Source of the DNA: Atopobium sp. oral taxon 416
GTDB taxonomy: Bacteria > Actinomycetota > Coriobacteriia > Coriobacteriales > Atopobiaceae
NCBI RefSeq assembly: GCF_018128285.1
Contig: NZ_CP072380.1
Location: forward strand, 186,001-250,000
Direction of reading: 5' to 3'
Length of the DNA: 64,000 bases
Under the pieces are notes generated by a model. The model was not told the DNA's origin and made no database searches. It worked only from the letters and a program-made list of their open reading frames with translations. The translations under genes were made by a program, and so were the position numbers. Shown in pieces: positions 9,113 through 17,745 of the stretch (position 1 is its first letter; each line of letters opens with the position of its first letter).

Positions 9113-9208
9113 CAACCACTTCATTCGATAGATAGAAGCTTTCTCTATCAATGTTTGAGTCTCTAAAATTCGGTGCAGCATGAGGGACAAAAAGCTCTGA
9201 AGAGAAGA

Positions 9209-9222
9209 AGAAAACGGTTTCA
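9209..9222. promoter_or_regulatory. LacI-type operator in the symporter leader
   Basis: AGAAAACGGTTTCA matches 12 of 14 consensus positions and is CG-centred. It lies about 55 bp before the symporter start codon, inside the predicted leader, where binding could act as a roadblock or loop to 8955. Confidence 0.55.
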
Positions 9223-9276
9223 TTAAATGTTCGGGAATGCGGGGCTTAACCGATTGGGGAGGAGCGAGTTAGGTAT

Positions 9277-10836
9277 ATGAGTAAGATCGGTAAGAAGAGG
9301 AAGATCACTAACTGGACGCGAATAGGCTTTGGCTTTGGTGGCATGGCCAACTCCGGTGCATTGACCTTCACACACAGCTACATGGTCATGTTCCTGTCTA
9401 CACAGGTCGGCCTTTCAGCTGCTGAGGCGGCAATCATCGCATCAGTTGCGCTGTATCTGAACGCTTTTCTGCAGCCGGTCATGGGCTTCATCGCAGATAA
9501 CTTCTATACGACAAAAGTTGGGCGTAAGTTCGGTCGTAGACGTTTCTGGATCCTGATCGCTATCCCAATGATGGTTGCAGAGCCGTTCATCTTCGTCGTG
9601 ACGCCGTTCGGTGTGCCATACTATCTGACGCTCTACATCATTTACAACATCGCCTACTCATTCGTCGCAAGCAACCTCGCACCACTGACGATTGAAATGA
9701 CCGATGACTACAAAGAGCGCTCACTGCTCACCGGTTACAAGCACATCTTCGGTAACGTCTCCGGTTTCGTGATGGCACTGCTCGTCGGCTTCGGCTTTGG
9801 TATGTTCGGTGAGGATAACGCTATCTCCTACTTCGTTATCGCTACCATCAACGCAACGATCATGGTTGTCTCCTGCATCATCGTTTACTGCTCCACTTGG
9901 GAACGTACGCCGGATGAGGTTGCAGATGAGACCATCACCAACCTTGGTCAGGCGATCAAGAAGTTCTTCATCGACCTCTTCTCCACGTTCCGTAACCGTT
10001 CATTCCGTCAGGTTCTTAGCGTTATCCTGAGCATGAAGATCGCTGCTGCCTGCTGGTCTGCCTGCTTGTCCTTCTTTATCGTCTACGTTCTCGGCATCGC
10101 AAAGTCCTATGAGGCCGTTATGGAGATGCCGGGCAAGATCGTCGCAATCGTCTTCACTGCTGTGTGGGTCGCATGGATGGCCAAGAAGGGCTTCCACACC
10201 CCGTGGACTGTCTCTACCCTTGGCGCTGCAGCCTGCATCATTGCCTTCAACTTCTTCGGCTTCGGCCGTGTCTTTGGTGGCTTCGATGTCTCTGTCGCAA
10301 TGATCGCGTACCCAATCATCTTCGCAATCTGGAAGTTCTTCTACATCGGCTTCCAATATCTGCCTGATGTGCCTCTGAACTATGTCCCTGATATTGACGA
10401 GCTGATCACGCTCCGTCGTCGTGAGGGCATCTACAGCTCTGCAAACCACTTCGTCATTCAGATCGCTTCCGCACTGGCCTCCAGCATCTGGGCTGCTGTC
10501 ATCGGTGCTTCCGGATTCATTTCCACCTCCGGTAGCCAGGCTGCAGACGTTGTCCAGCCGATCAGCGTTCCTATCTCCATCTGCGCTTACATGCTCATCG
10601 GTTGCGCCGGCTTCTTCATCCTTGCCTGCATCCTGGGCGCCAAGCTTCATCTGGACAAGAAGCAGTGCGACGTTATCACCGACGAGGTCAAGCGTGTCCG
10701 TGAGGGTGGCTTGATGGAGGACGTTAAGCCCGACGTCAGGAAGCTCTGCGAGCAGCTCAGTGGTATCCCGTATGAGAAGTGCTTCGCTCACAACAACATT
10801 GGTTACCAAGAGGAAGGCATTACTCCTGCTCAATGA
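9277..10836 (+). CDS. GPH-family (glycoside-pentoside-hexuronide) cation symporter
   Basis: A 519-residue integral membrane transporter with about 12 hydrophobic segments. The N-terminal region GFGFGGMANSG and the loop GRKFGRRRFWILIAIPMM, with its basic G-R-K motif between helices, are typical of the GPH/MelB-like branch of the major facilitator superfamily. These proteins couple sugar or uronide uptake to protons or sodium. Flanked by galacturonate catabolism and pectin esterases, its likely cargo is galacturonate or short, possibly methyl-esterified oligogalacturonides (inference). It is transcribed from its own promoter with four nearby LacI-type sites, and a terminator follows at 10857. 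Confidence 0.9.
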   Translation: MSKIGKKRKITNWTRIGFGFGGMANSGALTFTHSYMVMFLSTQVGLSAAEAAIIASVALYLNAFLQPVMGFIADNFYTTKVGRKFGRRRFWILIAIPMMVAEPFIFVVTPFGVPYYLTLYIIYNIAYSFVASNLAPLTIEMTDDYKERSLLTGYKHIFGNVSGFVMALLVGFGFGMFGEDNAISYFVIATINATIMVVSCIIVYCSTWERTPDEVADETITNLGQAIKKFFIDLFSTFRNRSFRQVLSVILSMKIAAACWSACLSFFIVYVLGIAKSYEAVMEMPGKIVAIVFTAVWVAWMAKKGFHTPWTVSTLGAAACIIAFNFFGFGRVFGGFDVSVAMIAYPIIFAIWKFFYIGFQYLPDVPLNYVPDIDELITLRRREGIYSSANHFVIQIASALASSIWAAVIGASGFISTSGSQAADVVQPISVPISICAYMLIGCAGFFILACILGAKLHLDKKQCDVITDEVKRVREGGLMEDVKPDVRKLCEQLSGIPYEKCFAHNNIGYQEEGITPAQ

Positions 10837-10856
10837 TGTGAGTGCGCACCGTATAC

Positions 10857-10889
10857 AAGCCCGTGTCGTCGATGATGGCGCGGGTTTTT
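10857..10889 (+). terminator. Intrinsic terminator after the symporter gene
   Basis: CCCGTG and CGCGGG form a stem with one G-T pair, extended by A-T pairs, followed by TTTTT. It lies 27 bp before the esterase gene, so that gene either depends on read-through or has a promoter I did not find. Confidence 0.75.
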
Positions 10890-10915
10890 ATTACAGAACC
10901 TAAGGAGCACTGAGT

Positions 10916-13057
10916 ATGGCAGCATCAAGTTTCCTTGAAGTATCTCCCGCCGGTGAGGCCCCATATAACACGATCAACGCAGCGATCAATGCGTTGATCG
11001 AGGTGGCGCCCGATGAGACCCAGCCGGCCACCATCCATCTCAATCCCGGCACCTATCACGAGCGCGTTGAGATCAAGCGTCCGAACCTGACGCTTGAAGG
11101 TGAGGTAGCCAACCAGGTTACGATCACCATATCCTATGGGGCTAACGATCAGATGCCCGACGGCAGCAAGCGGGGTACCTTCCGTACCTTCACGGTCTTT
11201 GTCGATGCAGACAATGTGACCCTGCGCAACCTGACGATCGAGAATGAGGCAGGCCCGGGGAAGATCGTGGGCCAGGCTTTGGCGCTCTACGCCGATGGGG
11301 ACCGGCTGGTCGTAGAGAACTGTCAGCTGATGGGGCACCAGGATACCCTCTTCTGCGGCCCGCTTCCTCCCAAGGAGGTCAAGCTCGGCGGCTTCATTGG
11401 GCCGAAGGAGTTCGCTGCGCGCATCGTCGGCCGGCAGTACTACCGGCGTTGCCTCATTGAGGGGGATGTCGACGTTATCTTCGGTGGGGCCTGCGCCTAC
11501 TTCGACGGCTGTGAGATCCGTTCCCTCTCTCGTCATGAGCCCGTCAACGGCTACGTGACCGCACCTTCAGCGCCGGAAGGGGAGCCCTATGGCTTTGTCT
11601 TCCACGGCTGCTCCTTTACCGGTGAGGGCGTGGAGCCGAAGACCGTCTACCTTGCGCGCCCCTGGCGTGACTGGGGCCAGACGGTCTTGATCAACTGCTG
11701 GATCGGCCCCCATATCCGGGACGACGGATGGTGTGACTGGAACAAGCCCCACGCCCGTGAGTGCTGCCTCTTTGCAGGTTATGACCTGACCGGACCGGGT
11801 AGCGACACCTCTTCCTGGGCGAGCTTCGCAAAGGTCTTGACCCCTGAGCAAGCTTCTCACTATACCCGCCAACAGGTGCTGGCAGGCAACGATGGCTGGG
11901 ATCCGCTCGGTGGCGCAGAGGAGGCAACCGAGACTGAGTCTCTCTCCGACAATGGTCGCACGCTGCACATCGGACAGTACTATGAGGACGAAGCGAGCAT
12001 GCATAAGCGATTTGCGGAACAAGCCCGTCAAGATGCCTTCACAGGGACGACCAAGCAGGAGTTTGAGGATTGGCAGCAAGCAGCCCGCACCAAGCTCTCC
12101 GATCTTCTCGGTACCCGTAAGCTCACAAAGGCAGCGCTCCAAGTCAAGAAGCTCAGCCACACTGAACTCTCCGGGGGAATCGTGCGCACCAAAGTGTTAC
12201 TGCAGGTTGAACAGGATGTCTGGATGCCGGCTTACCTGCTGCAACCAAAGCATCCTCGCACTGCTCCAGATGGGAAGATGGAGTGCTTCATCTGCCCCAA
12301 TGGCCATCAGGGCGCCGGCGCAGCCTCCGTAGCAGGCATCATGGGCGTGCCTGCGGTTGACAGTGCCATCAGGATCTTCAACTATGATTACGGTTTAAGG
12401 CTTGCACGGATGGGCTACTTCGTTGTCTGTCCCGAAGCCCGCGGTTGGGGAGAGCGCCGTGACTACAGAGGGCAGGGAGACGATGAGCGGGAATTCCTGC
12501 AGGGAACCTGCCTCAATCAGGCACGCATGGCAGAACCGCTGGGCTTAAGCGTCTTAGGCCTTTTGAGCTGGGATCTGATGCGCCTGGTTGACTACCTGCT
12601 CAGCCGTGGGGATATCAGTGAGCAGACACTCGGCTGCTTCGGCTTCTCCGGTGGTGGCATGCAGACGCTCTACTTCACCGCACTGGACGAGCGCATCAAG
12701 AAGGTCTTTATCTCCGGGTATTTCTACGGGGTAAAAGATTCACTGCTGCACCTGAACGGCAACTGTTCCTGCAACTACGTACCGAACCTCTGGCGCTCGT
12801 TCGATGTGGGCGACATTGTAGGGCTCATCGTGCCACGCCCATTGATGGTGCAGAGTTGTCGTGAGGACCATCTGAATGGACCGCGGGGCCTCAAGAACGT
12901 CGAGGAGCAGCTTGATATCGTGCGTTCACTCTACAAGCTCGAGGGCGCTGAGGCCAATGTCAGCTGGGAGATCTGCCCCGGTGAGCACCATCTTGGTATC
13001 GCCCATCTCGCAGACGATGTGGCCTGGCTCGATGACAGAGCTAAACAGTCAAGATGA
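10916..13057 (+). CDS. Pectin methylesterase (CE8) fused to an alpha/beta-hydrolase esterase
   Basis: A two-domain protein of 713 residues. Residues 1-335 are a CE8 pectin methylesterase: GQALALYADGDR near 119, HQDTLF with Asp143, DVDVIFGG with nucleophile Asp186, and LARPW with Arg248. Residues about 350-713 are an alpha/beta hydrolase: nucleophile elbow GFSGGG (Ser578), an acidic residue in REDH, and His in GEHHLG near the C-terminus. This second domain resembles acetyl-xylan/cephalosporin-C-type esterases and could remove acetyl groups. There is no signal peptide, so both activities should be cytoplasmic. AAGGAG lies 9 bp before the ATG. The gene may be coupled to the next esterase through a 4 bp overlap or close spacing. 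Confidence 0.9.
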   Translation: MAASSFLEVSPAGEAPYNTINAAINALIEVAPDETQPATIHLNPGTYHERVEIKRPNLTLEGEVANQVTITISYGANDQMPDGSKRGTFRTFTVFVDADNVTLRNLTIENEAGPGKIVGQALALYADGDRLVVENCQLMGHQDTLFCGPLPPKEVKLGGFIGPKEFAARIVGRQYYRRCLIEGDVDVIFGGACAYFDGCEIRSLSRHEPVNGYVTAPSAPEGEPYGFVFHGCSFTGEGVEPKTVYLARPWRDWGQTVLINCWIGPHIRDDGWCDWNKPHARECCLFAGYDLTGPGSDTSSWASFAKVLTPEQASHYTRQQVLAGNDGWDPLGGAEEATETESLSDNGRTLHIGQYYEDEASMHKRFAEQARQDAFTGTTKQEFEDWQQAARTKLSDLLGTRKLTKAALQVKKLSHTELSGGIVRTKVLLQVEQDVWMPAYLLQPKHPRTAPDGKMECFICPNGHQGAGAASVAGIMGVPAVDSAIRIFNYDYGLRLARMGYFVVCPEARGWGERRDYRGQGDDEREFLQGTCLNQARMAEPLGLSVLGLLSWDLMRLVDYLLSRGDISEQTLGCFGFSGGGMQTLYFTALDERIKKVFISGYFYGVKDSLLHLNGNCSCNYVPNLWRSFDVGDIVGLIVPRPLMVQSCREDHLNGPRGLKNVEEQLDIVRSLYKLEGAEANVSWEICPGEHHLGIAHLADDVAWLDDRAKQSR

Positions 13058-13071
13058 AAAGGGTGATAGAC

Positions 13072-13743
13072 ATGAGCCTTAAAGGAGAGAAAATCGCGTG
13101 CTTTGGAGATTCAACCACCTGGGGTGATAACGGAATCGGCACCGGTGGCAACCAGATCTCCTGGACGACGCAGATCAAGCCGCTTGTGAAAGCCTCTGAG
13201 GTTACCAACCTCGGCGTCAAAGGTTCCCGCATGGGTATCAAGGCGGACAGAACGGATAGTTTCGTCGAGCGCTGGCAGAGGGGCATCGACCTCTCCGGTG
13301 ATGTGATCGTCGTCTTCGGTGGTGTCAACGACTTTGAGCGTGCGGTCCCGCTGGGCAAGATGGGATCTGAGGATCCGCATACCTTCTACGGGGCGGTGAA
13401 TACATTGGTGACCGGCATCGTCGGACGTTACCCCGAAGCGCAGGTTGTATTCCTGACTCCGTGCAAATCAGGTGGTGTTGTCCGCAAGGGACTCCCTCCC
13501 TTCTACCAGAAGAATGAGGTAGGGGAGTACGAGGAAGCTTATGCTGACACTGTGCTCGAAGTCTGCGCACACTACGCAGTGCCGACCATTGACCTCTTCC
13601 GCACCAGCGGCATCTCGCCCCTGATTCCTGAGCAGCAGAAGCTCTACATGCCAGATGGGCTGCACTACTCCTGTGCCGGATACGGCAGGCTTGCACACCG
13701 CATTGCTGCGGGACTCAACGCGCTCACTTACTTTGAGGACTAG
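13072..13743 (+). CDS. SGNH/GDSL-family esterase, probable pectin acetylesterase
   Basis: Esterase of 223 residues with SGNH block I GDSTTWGD, block III GGVNDF and block V DGLH with catalytic Asp-x-x-His. I favour the ATG at 13072, preceded by AAGGGTG, although an in-frame ATG at 13054 overlapping the upstream stop codon is possible. No signal peptide is visible, so it should be cytoplasmic. It directly follows the CE8 fusion in the same unit, so deacetylation of imported pectin fragments, including rhamnogalacturonan pieces, is the natural guess. Substrate is inference; the family is clear. Confidence 0.85.
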   Translation: MSLKGEKIACFGDSTTWGDNGIGTGGNQISWTTQIKPLVKASEVTNLGVKGSRMGIKADRTDSFVERWQRGIDLSGDVIVVFGGVNDFERAVPLGKMGSEDPHTFYGAVNTLVTGIVGRYPEAQVVFLTPCKSGGVVRKGLPPFYQKNEVGEYEEAYADTVLEVCAHYAVPTIDLFRTSGISPLIPEQQKLYMPDGLHYSCAGYGRLAHRIAAGLNALTYFED

Positions 13744-13767
13744 CTGAGAGTAATATACCTATATTAG

Positions 13768-13802
13768 AAAGAGCCGGGTACGTGCATGCGTACTCGGTCT
13801 TT
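13768..13802. terminator. Terminator hairpin closing the pectin locus
   Basis: A stem of about 14 pairs (AAAGAGCCGGGTACG with CGTACTCGGTCTTT, one bulge) sits between the esterase gene and a convergent pseudogene. It has A/T-rich flanks on both sides, so it may serve both strands. Confidence 0.65.
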
Positions 13803-13814
13803 GCTGTCTGTCTC

Positions 13815-14946
13815 CTAAATGATAGTGCGGACGTTGGGTACCTCAAACCTTCTCTGCGATACGGCGGACCAAAGCGAGTTTGTTCCACTGATCTTCTTCG
13901 GTGAGGACATGGCCCCCTCGGTAGAGGAGAAACCACATTGGGTGGGAAGGTGCAGCTGCTCTAAAGGCAGATGCTGCTCCACCTCATGGATCCGTTCGAT
14001 CACTGCATTTTCGCCCTCCAACTTCCCGTCTTTAGAGGTGATGAGGCCGAAGACGACGGTGTGGTGATGCTCGGCAGCCTCTGCCAGTGTGAATCCCCCG
14101 GCACGGTCGGTGTCGTATTCTAAGAAGAATCCGTCATAGTTCAGCTGGAAGGGATAGGGTGCGACCGGGTCGTAGCCGCCGGAGCTGAATCAGGTGCCGC
14201 GGAAGTTGCTGCGACACACGTGTGTCGCGGTTGTCATGTCCTTTGGTTTTGCTTCAAGCGCAGCGTCGATCAGATTGACACAGCTTGCTTTCAGAGCGTC
14301 GAAATCGATGCCGGAGTGTCAGCAGGCTGTGCGTTTCTGCTTGTCGCAGAGCTCTCCTCCAGGTGGCGTCATCAGATTGCAGATAGCAGCATCCGAAGTC
14401 ATAGAAGGCTTTCGCGTGTCGATGAGCGGGGACGATATCACGCAGGAGATCCGCTTCGGATTGGTAGCGCTCAATCGGCTCGTAAGTTGCCTTGCTGCGT
14501 GCGCGGGGGATCAGGTGCAGCATTGTAGGTGAGGGGACCGTTCGTTTTGTGGGGTAACCATCCGCAATTGTCTGCAAGTGCGGGAAGGCACCGGGGAAGG
14601 GATGGTCCGAAGTCGACCTTGCCAGTGAAGGTGAGCTGGGTCCCTTAGGCTTCAGCTCCCTTGAACTCGACAGACCAGTTCTTCGTGTCGATACGTTCGA
14701 CGCCCTCGAGTGCCTCACGGAAGTTCAGCTGCCACATCGCGCGGCGGAATTCTCCGTCAGTGACGGTGTGAAGGCCCGCTTTCTTTTCCTTGCTGACAAG
14801 TTCGGTAATTCACTCATCCTCCACCTTGATGAGTTCTTTACAGCTGAGCTTTTCTGCTGCAAAACTGCCCGTGCCTGTTTCAGGCGCTGGGGACGTAGAA
14901 AGCCGCCGACAGTATCAAAAGTATGAGATGGCTCTTGGAGTTTCAT
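13815..14946 (-). pseudogene. Decayed MetE-like (YxjG/YxjH type) methionine synthase homologue
   Basis: Reading the minus strand in shifting frames recovers the family from end to end. The start is MKLQEPSHTFDTVGGFLRP (ATG at 14946 with an AGGG site), then VERIDTKNWSVEFKGAEA, a central stretch with FYDFGCCYLQSDD, then CRSNFRGT, NYDGFFLEYD, and the C-terminal PLEQLHLPTQCGFSSTE. These correspond to vitamin-B12-independent methyltetrahydropteroyl-homocysteine methyltransferase-like proteins of about 370 residues. At least two in-frame stops (after FKGAEA and after SNFRGT) and several frameshifts make it nonfunctional. Length of the remnant (about 1.1 kb) equals the intact gene, so decay was by point changes, not deletion. 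Confidence 0.85.
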
Positions 14947-15145
14947 GAGGTCGTGCCCTTTCGCTGTGGGTTTGTTCGATCCCAAAGTGTGACACGAACC
15001 TAAGTTTAAAGATACTATCTATATGCTATGTCTAGATATAGCTTGAGGCTATAGCAAAGGGTGAGACCTCTATCACAGTATGGATTTTCAGGCCAGCCTT
15101 ACTGCAGGGAGAGCCTTGGCGCTGTGACCCCACCGCCAGGCAGGA

Positions 15146-15178
15146 CATAAAAATAGCGGGGAACACGTCCTCGCTATT
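15146..15178 (-). terminator. Intrinsic terminator of the radical SAM gene
   Basis: On the minus strand a perfect 11-pair stem (AATAGCGAGGA with its complement, one G-T pair) is followed by a T-rich tail, directly after the radical SAM stop codon. Confidence 0.8.
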
Positions 15179-15182
15179 CTCA

Positions 15183-15959
15183 CTAGTATGAAACGCTGCA
15201 GGCGATACCTGAGTCTTTAACCTGTTTCGCAATCTTATCGAGTACATCTTTAGGTGCCTTTTCCAAACTGGGTGCCGGCGTGTCACGCGCAATGGTGTAG
15301 ACCGTGACCCCGGAAGGCTTGATCTCTTTGAGGGCCTCAAGCCAGGGCCGAACGAATCTTTGGGAGGTGTTATCGAAGTTTCGTCCGTTGTAGGTACCCC
15401 GCAGAAAGATCGTCTGGATGATTGCATGCCCATTAAAGGAAGCAAAGGTCTGGATCTGATGATGGATATCGTAGGCCACCTGTGGGCGGTCGAGCATCCT
15501 GATGTATTGGGGATCGACGGTGTCGAGCTTCAGGATATTGTCGTCCACCTTCAGCAATGCTCTGTGCACCTCAGGCCTTCCGGCGCAGGTACCGTTGGAG
15601 AGCACCGCTATCTTAGCTGAGGGGGCATACGCATCTCTGAGCTTGATTGCGGCATCGACCGCCTCCGGAAAGATGGGGCTTTCAGTCGGTTCTCCGTTGC
15701 CGGCAAAGGTCAGGACATCCGGAGTGATGTTCTGACCTTTGAGGTCTTTGAGTTTCTGCTCCAAGGCCTGTCTAAATTCATCGAGGTCAACATAGGTGTC
15801 GTCCGTTTTGCGCGACTCGTTAAACCCGTTTTCGCAGTAGATGCAGTCAAAGGTGCAGATTTTCCCTGTTGAGGGCATCAGGTTCAATCCGAGTGAGATG
15901 CCTAAACGGCGGCTGTGGACCGGGCCGAAGACAGGGCTGTCATTAAGAAACGTACTCAT
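15183..15959 (-). CDS. Radical SAM protein, COG0731-like
   Basis: A 258-residue radical SAM enzyme. The N-terminal segment FGPVHSRRLGISLGLNLMP is the hallmark of a small family of unassigned radical SAM proteins (COG0731 group), followed by CTFDCIYC, the CX3CX2C motif binding the catalytic 4Fe-4S cluster. Downstream are the SAM-binding features FAGNGEPTE and VLSNGT. No extra cluster-binding domain is visible. It stands alone between two terminator-like structures, so context gives no clue to substrate. The family is clear, the reaction is not known to me. Confidence 0.88.
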   Translation of the reverse strand: MSTFLNDSPVFGPVHSRRLGISLGLNLMPSTGKICTFDCIYCENGFNESRKTDDTYVDLDEFRQALEQKLKDLKGQNITPDVLTFAGNGEPTESPIFPEAVDAAIKLRDAYAPSAKIAVLSNGTCAGRPEVHRALLKVDDNILKLDTVDPQYIRMLDRPQVAYDIHHQIQTFASFNGHAIIQTIFLRGTYNGRNFDNTSQRFVRPWLEALKEIKPSGVTVYTIARDTPAPSLEKAPKDVLDKIAKQVKDSGIACSVSY

Positions 15960-16138
15960 AGTTCCTTCCTGTATTGGTTGGGCAACAGTATCGAGCGCAA
16001 CGCTCGCCTCTTCGTTGCTATAAACTTACACACTAGGCTACTTATCGGTAGAAGCGCAGAGAGTTCCCAGAGTTGTTACTTCAGCTTTAGAAGCGCTCTG
16101 TCACACGTAATGTCCGCATGCCAGCATAGAGGTGAGCT

Positions 16139-16969
16139 ATGTCAGAACTGCTCAAAGTTGTCGAGGTAACAGATTCCACAAACGACGATGTGGCAGAGCT
16201 TGGCCGCCGTGGTGCTCCCCACGGCGCCGCTGTCGCCGCACACCGACAGCGGCGGGGCAGAGGACGGCGTGGCCACACCTGGGTCTCTCCCGCAGGCGGC
16301 CTCTACCTCTCGGTCCTGCTGCGCCCGCAGGTTTCCCCAACCTACTGGAGTGTGTTGCCTTTAGTGGCCGGGACGTTCGTGCTGCAAGAGCTTGGGTGTC
16401 TTTCAGCACAGAACTTAGCGCTTAAGTGGCCCAACGATCTGGTGATCGTGCCTGAAGGTGCCGATCCGCAGAAACTGGCGGGCATCCTCGTGGAACGTAA
16501 GCAGGATACGCATGGCCAGGATTATGCCGTCGTCGGTATCGGCATCAACCTCACCCATCCTGACCACGAGATCATTCGGCCTGAGCTGGTGCACGACGGG
16601 CAGGCGCATCCCTTATCCACCGGCTATCTCGAAGATTGTTTGGCCCACTCAGCAGATGTATCTGATCTCGAGGTATTTGATCAGCTGGCAGAGCGGGTAC
16701 GCAGCGCAATTGTGGCCGGCTGTGACCGGTGGGTGCATGCGCTTACTGTAGATGCAGGCGTGGATCCCCTCGAGCCCCTCAAAAATATATATGAGGAGCA
16801 TCTCTATCTGATACACCGGAAAGTGAGGGTGTACATTCCCGACAATAAGGTAGCTGAAACCGGTCAGTTTTTAGGGGTCGATGGATGGGGAAAAGCGCGG
16901 ATACAGCGAGGCGACGGTACCTATCTGGCGCTGCTGCCCGAGCAAGGATCGCTGCGGAGTAGCACATAA
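16139..16969 (+). CDS. birA: Biotin--[acetyl-CoA carboxylase] ligase, class without HTH
   Basis: Biotin protein ligase of 276 residues that attaches biotin to the AccB carrier encoded 7 kb downstream. Motifs are in order: DSTND near 12, the biotinyl-5'-AMP loop GRGRRGHTW near 40, KWPNDL near 100, KLAGILVE, and VGIGINL near 140. A C-terminal SH3-like domain ends the protein. It lacks the N-terminal winged helix of E. coli BirA, so it is a ligase only and not a repressor. It precedes the fatty acid operon in the same direction, with a 175 bp gap carrying a separate promoter and operator. Confidence 0.93.
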   Translation: MSELLKVVEVTDSTNDDVAELGRRGAPHGAAVAAHRQRRGRGRRGHTWVSPAGGLYLSVLLRPQVSPTYWSVLPLVAGTFVLQELGCLSAQNLALKWPNDLVIVPEGADPQKLAGILVERKQDTHGQDYAVVGIGINLTHPDHEIIRPELVHDGQAHPLSTGYLEDCLAHSADVSDLEVFDQLAERVRSAIVAGCDRWVHALTVDAGVDPLEPLKNIYEEHLYLIHRKVRVYIPDNKVAETGQFLGVDGWGKARIQRGDGTYLALLPEQGSLRSST

Positions 16970-17045
16970 AATATTTACCATACGTTTGAATGTGGAGCGT
17001 CTGTGTAAATACCGAGGAAGCAATATATCGTATACGGTGCATGTA

Positions 17046-17077
17046 TTGCCCCCGAAGATTATTTAGTTAGACTAAAT
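17046..17077 (+). promoter_or_regulatory. Predicted promoter and MarR-type operator of the fatty acid operon
   Basis: ATTTAGT-TAG-ACTAAAT (17061-17077) is a perfect inverted repeat with 7-base arms. It overlaps a possible -10 TAGACT (17068-17073) placed 16 bases after TTGCCC (17046-17051). A palindrome in this position just upstream of a fabT-like gene is the expected autoregulatory site. Confidence 0.6.
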
Positions 17078-17144
17078 AAATGAAAATTTAAGAAGATGAG
17101 TGAGCACTTCTTTGGATGACTCACGCGTGTCAGGTGAGGCTTAA

Positions 17145-17744
17145 ATGAGCAAGAGCATCGGGAGACATGCACAGGTGGTTATGCCGGCAAGCATTCCTGA
17201 GAGCGCTGACTCGACTGAGGAAAAGCATGTCGACGTAAGCGACGAGGCGGCTTTTATCGCCGAGATATCCCGCCTGCTCTCCCGTACCTATGACGTAATC
17301 GACAGCCTCGAAGACATTGTGCGTAAGTCGCATGGCATCGACCTCACGGTAAGTGAGCTGAACACGATCGAAATCGTGGGCCACACCGTGCTCCACGACA
17401 AAGGGGAGATGAGTGTCTCACAGCTCGCTGATTGCTTGCACGTGACTGCGCCGAGCGCTACTGCGGCAGTCAACCGTCTCGTGCGTAAGGGCTATCTGGC
17501 AAAACAGAGAAACAGAGAGGATGCCCGGCGCATCAATATCGTCCTGACGCGGGCAGGTGAGCGCGTCTTTCGTCTGCATGCAATATTCAATCGGCGGATG
17601 GAAGAGGAAGTCTCGCGGGGATTAACGCCTGACGAGCGTACAATGCTGCTCAAGGGTATAGCACGCCTCGAGCACTTCTACACCACGGTTCAGCAGGCAG
17701 AGGAAGAGCGCCTGAAGACCTCCAAATACGAGGGGAAGCGGTAG
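17145..17744 (+). CDS. fabT: MarR-family regulator, FabT-like
   Basis: A 199-residue winged-helix regulator. After a nonconserved N-terminus of about 30 residues, the MarR fold runs from AFIAEISRLLSRTYDVID; the recognition region is MSVSQLADCLHVTAPSATAAVNRLV and the wing is GYLAKQRNREDARRINIVLT. Being first in the fatty acid gene cluster, 1 bp before fabH, it is in the position of FabT of Firmicutes, which represses fab genes in response to long-chain acyl-ACP. The palindrome at 17061 is its likely target. Orthology to FabT is by position and family, so the symbol is tentative. Confidence 0.82.
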   Translation: MSKSIGRHAQVVMPASIPESADSTEEKHVDVSDEAAFIAEISRLLSRTYDVIDSLEDIVRKSHGIDLTVSELNTIEIVGHTVLHDKGEMSVSQLADCLHVTAPSATAAVNRLVRKGYLAKQRNREDARRINIVLTRAGERVFRLHAIFNRRMEEEVSRGLTPDERTMLLKGIARLEHFYTTVQQAEEERLKTSKYEGKR

Positions 17745-17745
17745 C

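Noticed and set aside
12876-13082. Overlapping open frames in the pectin esterase region
   Set aside because: They are alternative-frame shadows of the CE8 fusion and SGNH genes with low-complexity translations.
14947-15145. Possible riboswitch upstream of the MetE-like pseudogene
   Set aside because: No SAM or cobalamin riboswitch core could be recognised; only small weak repeats are present.
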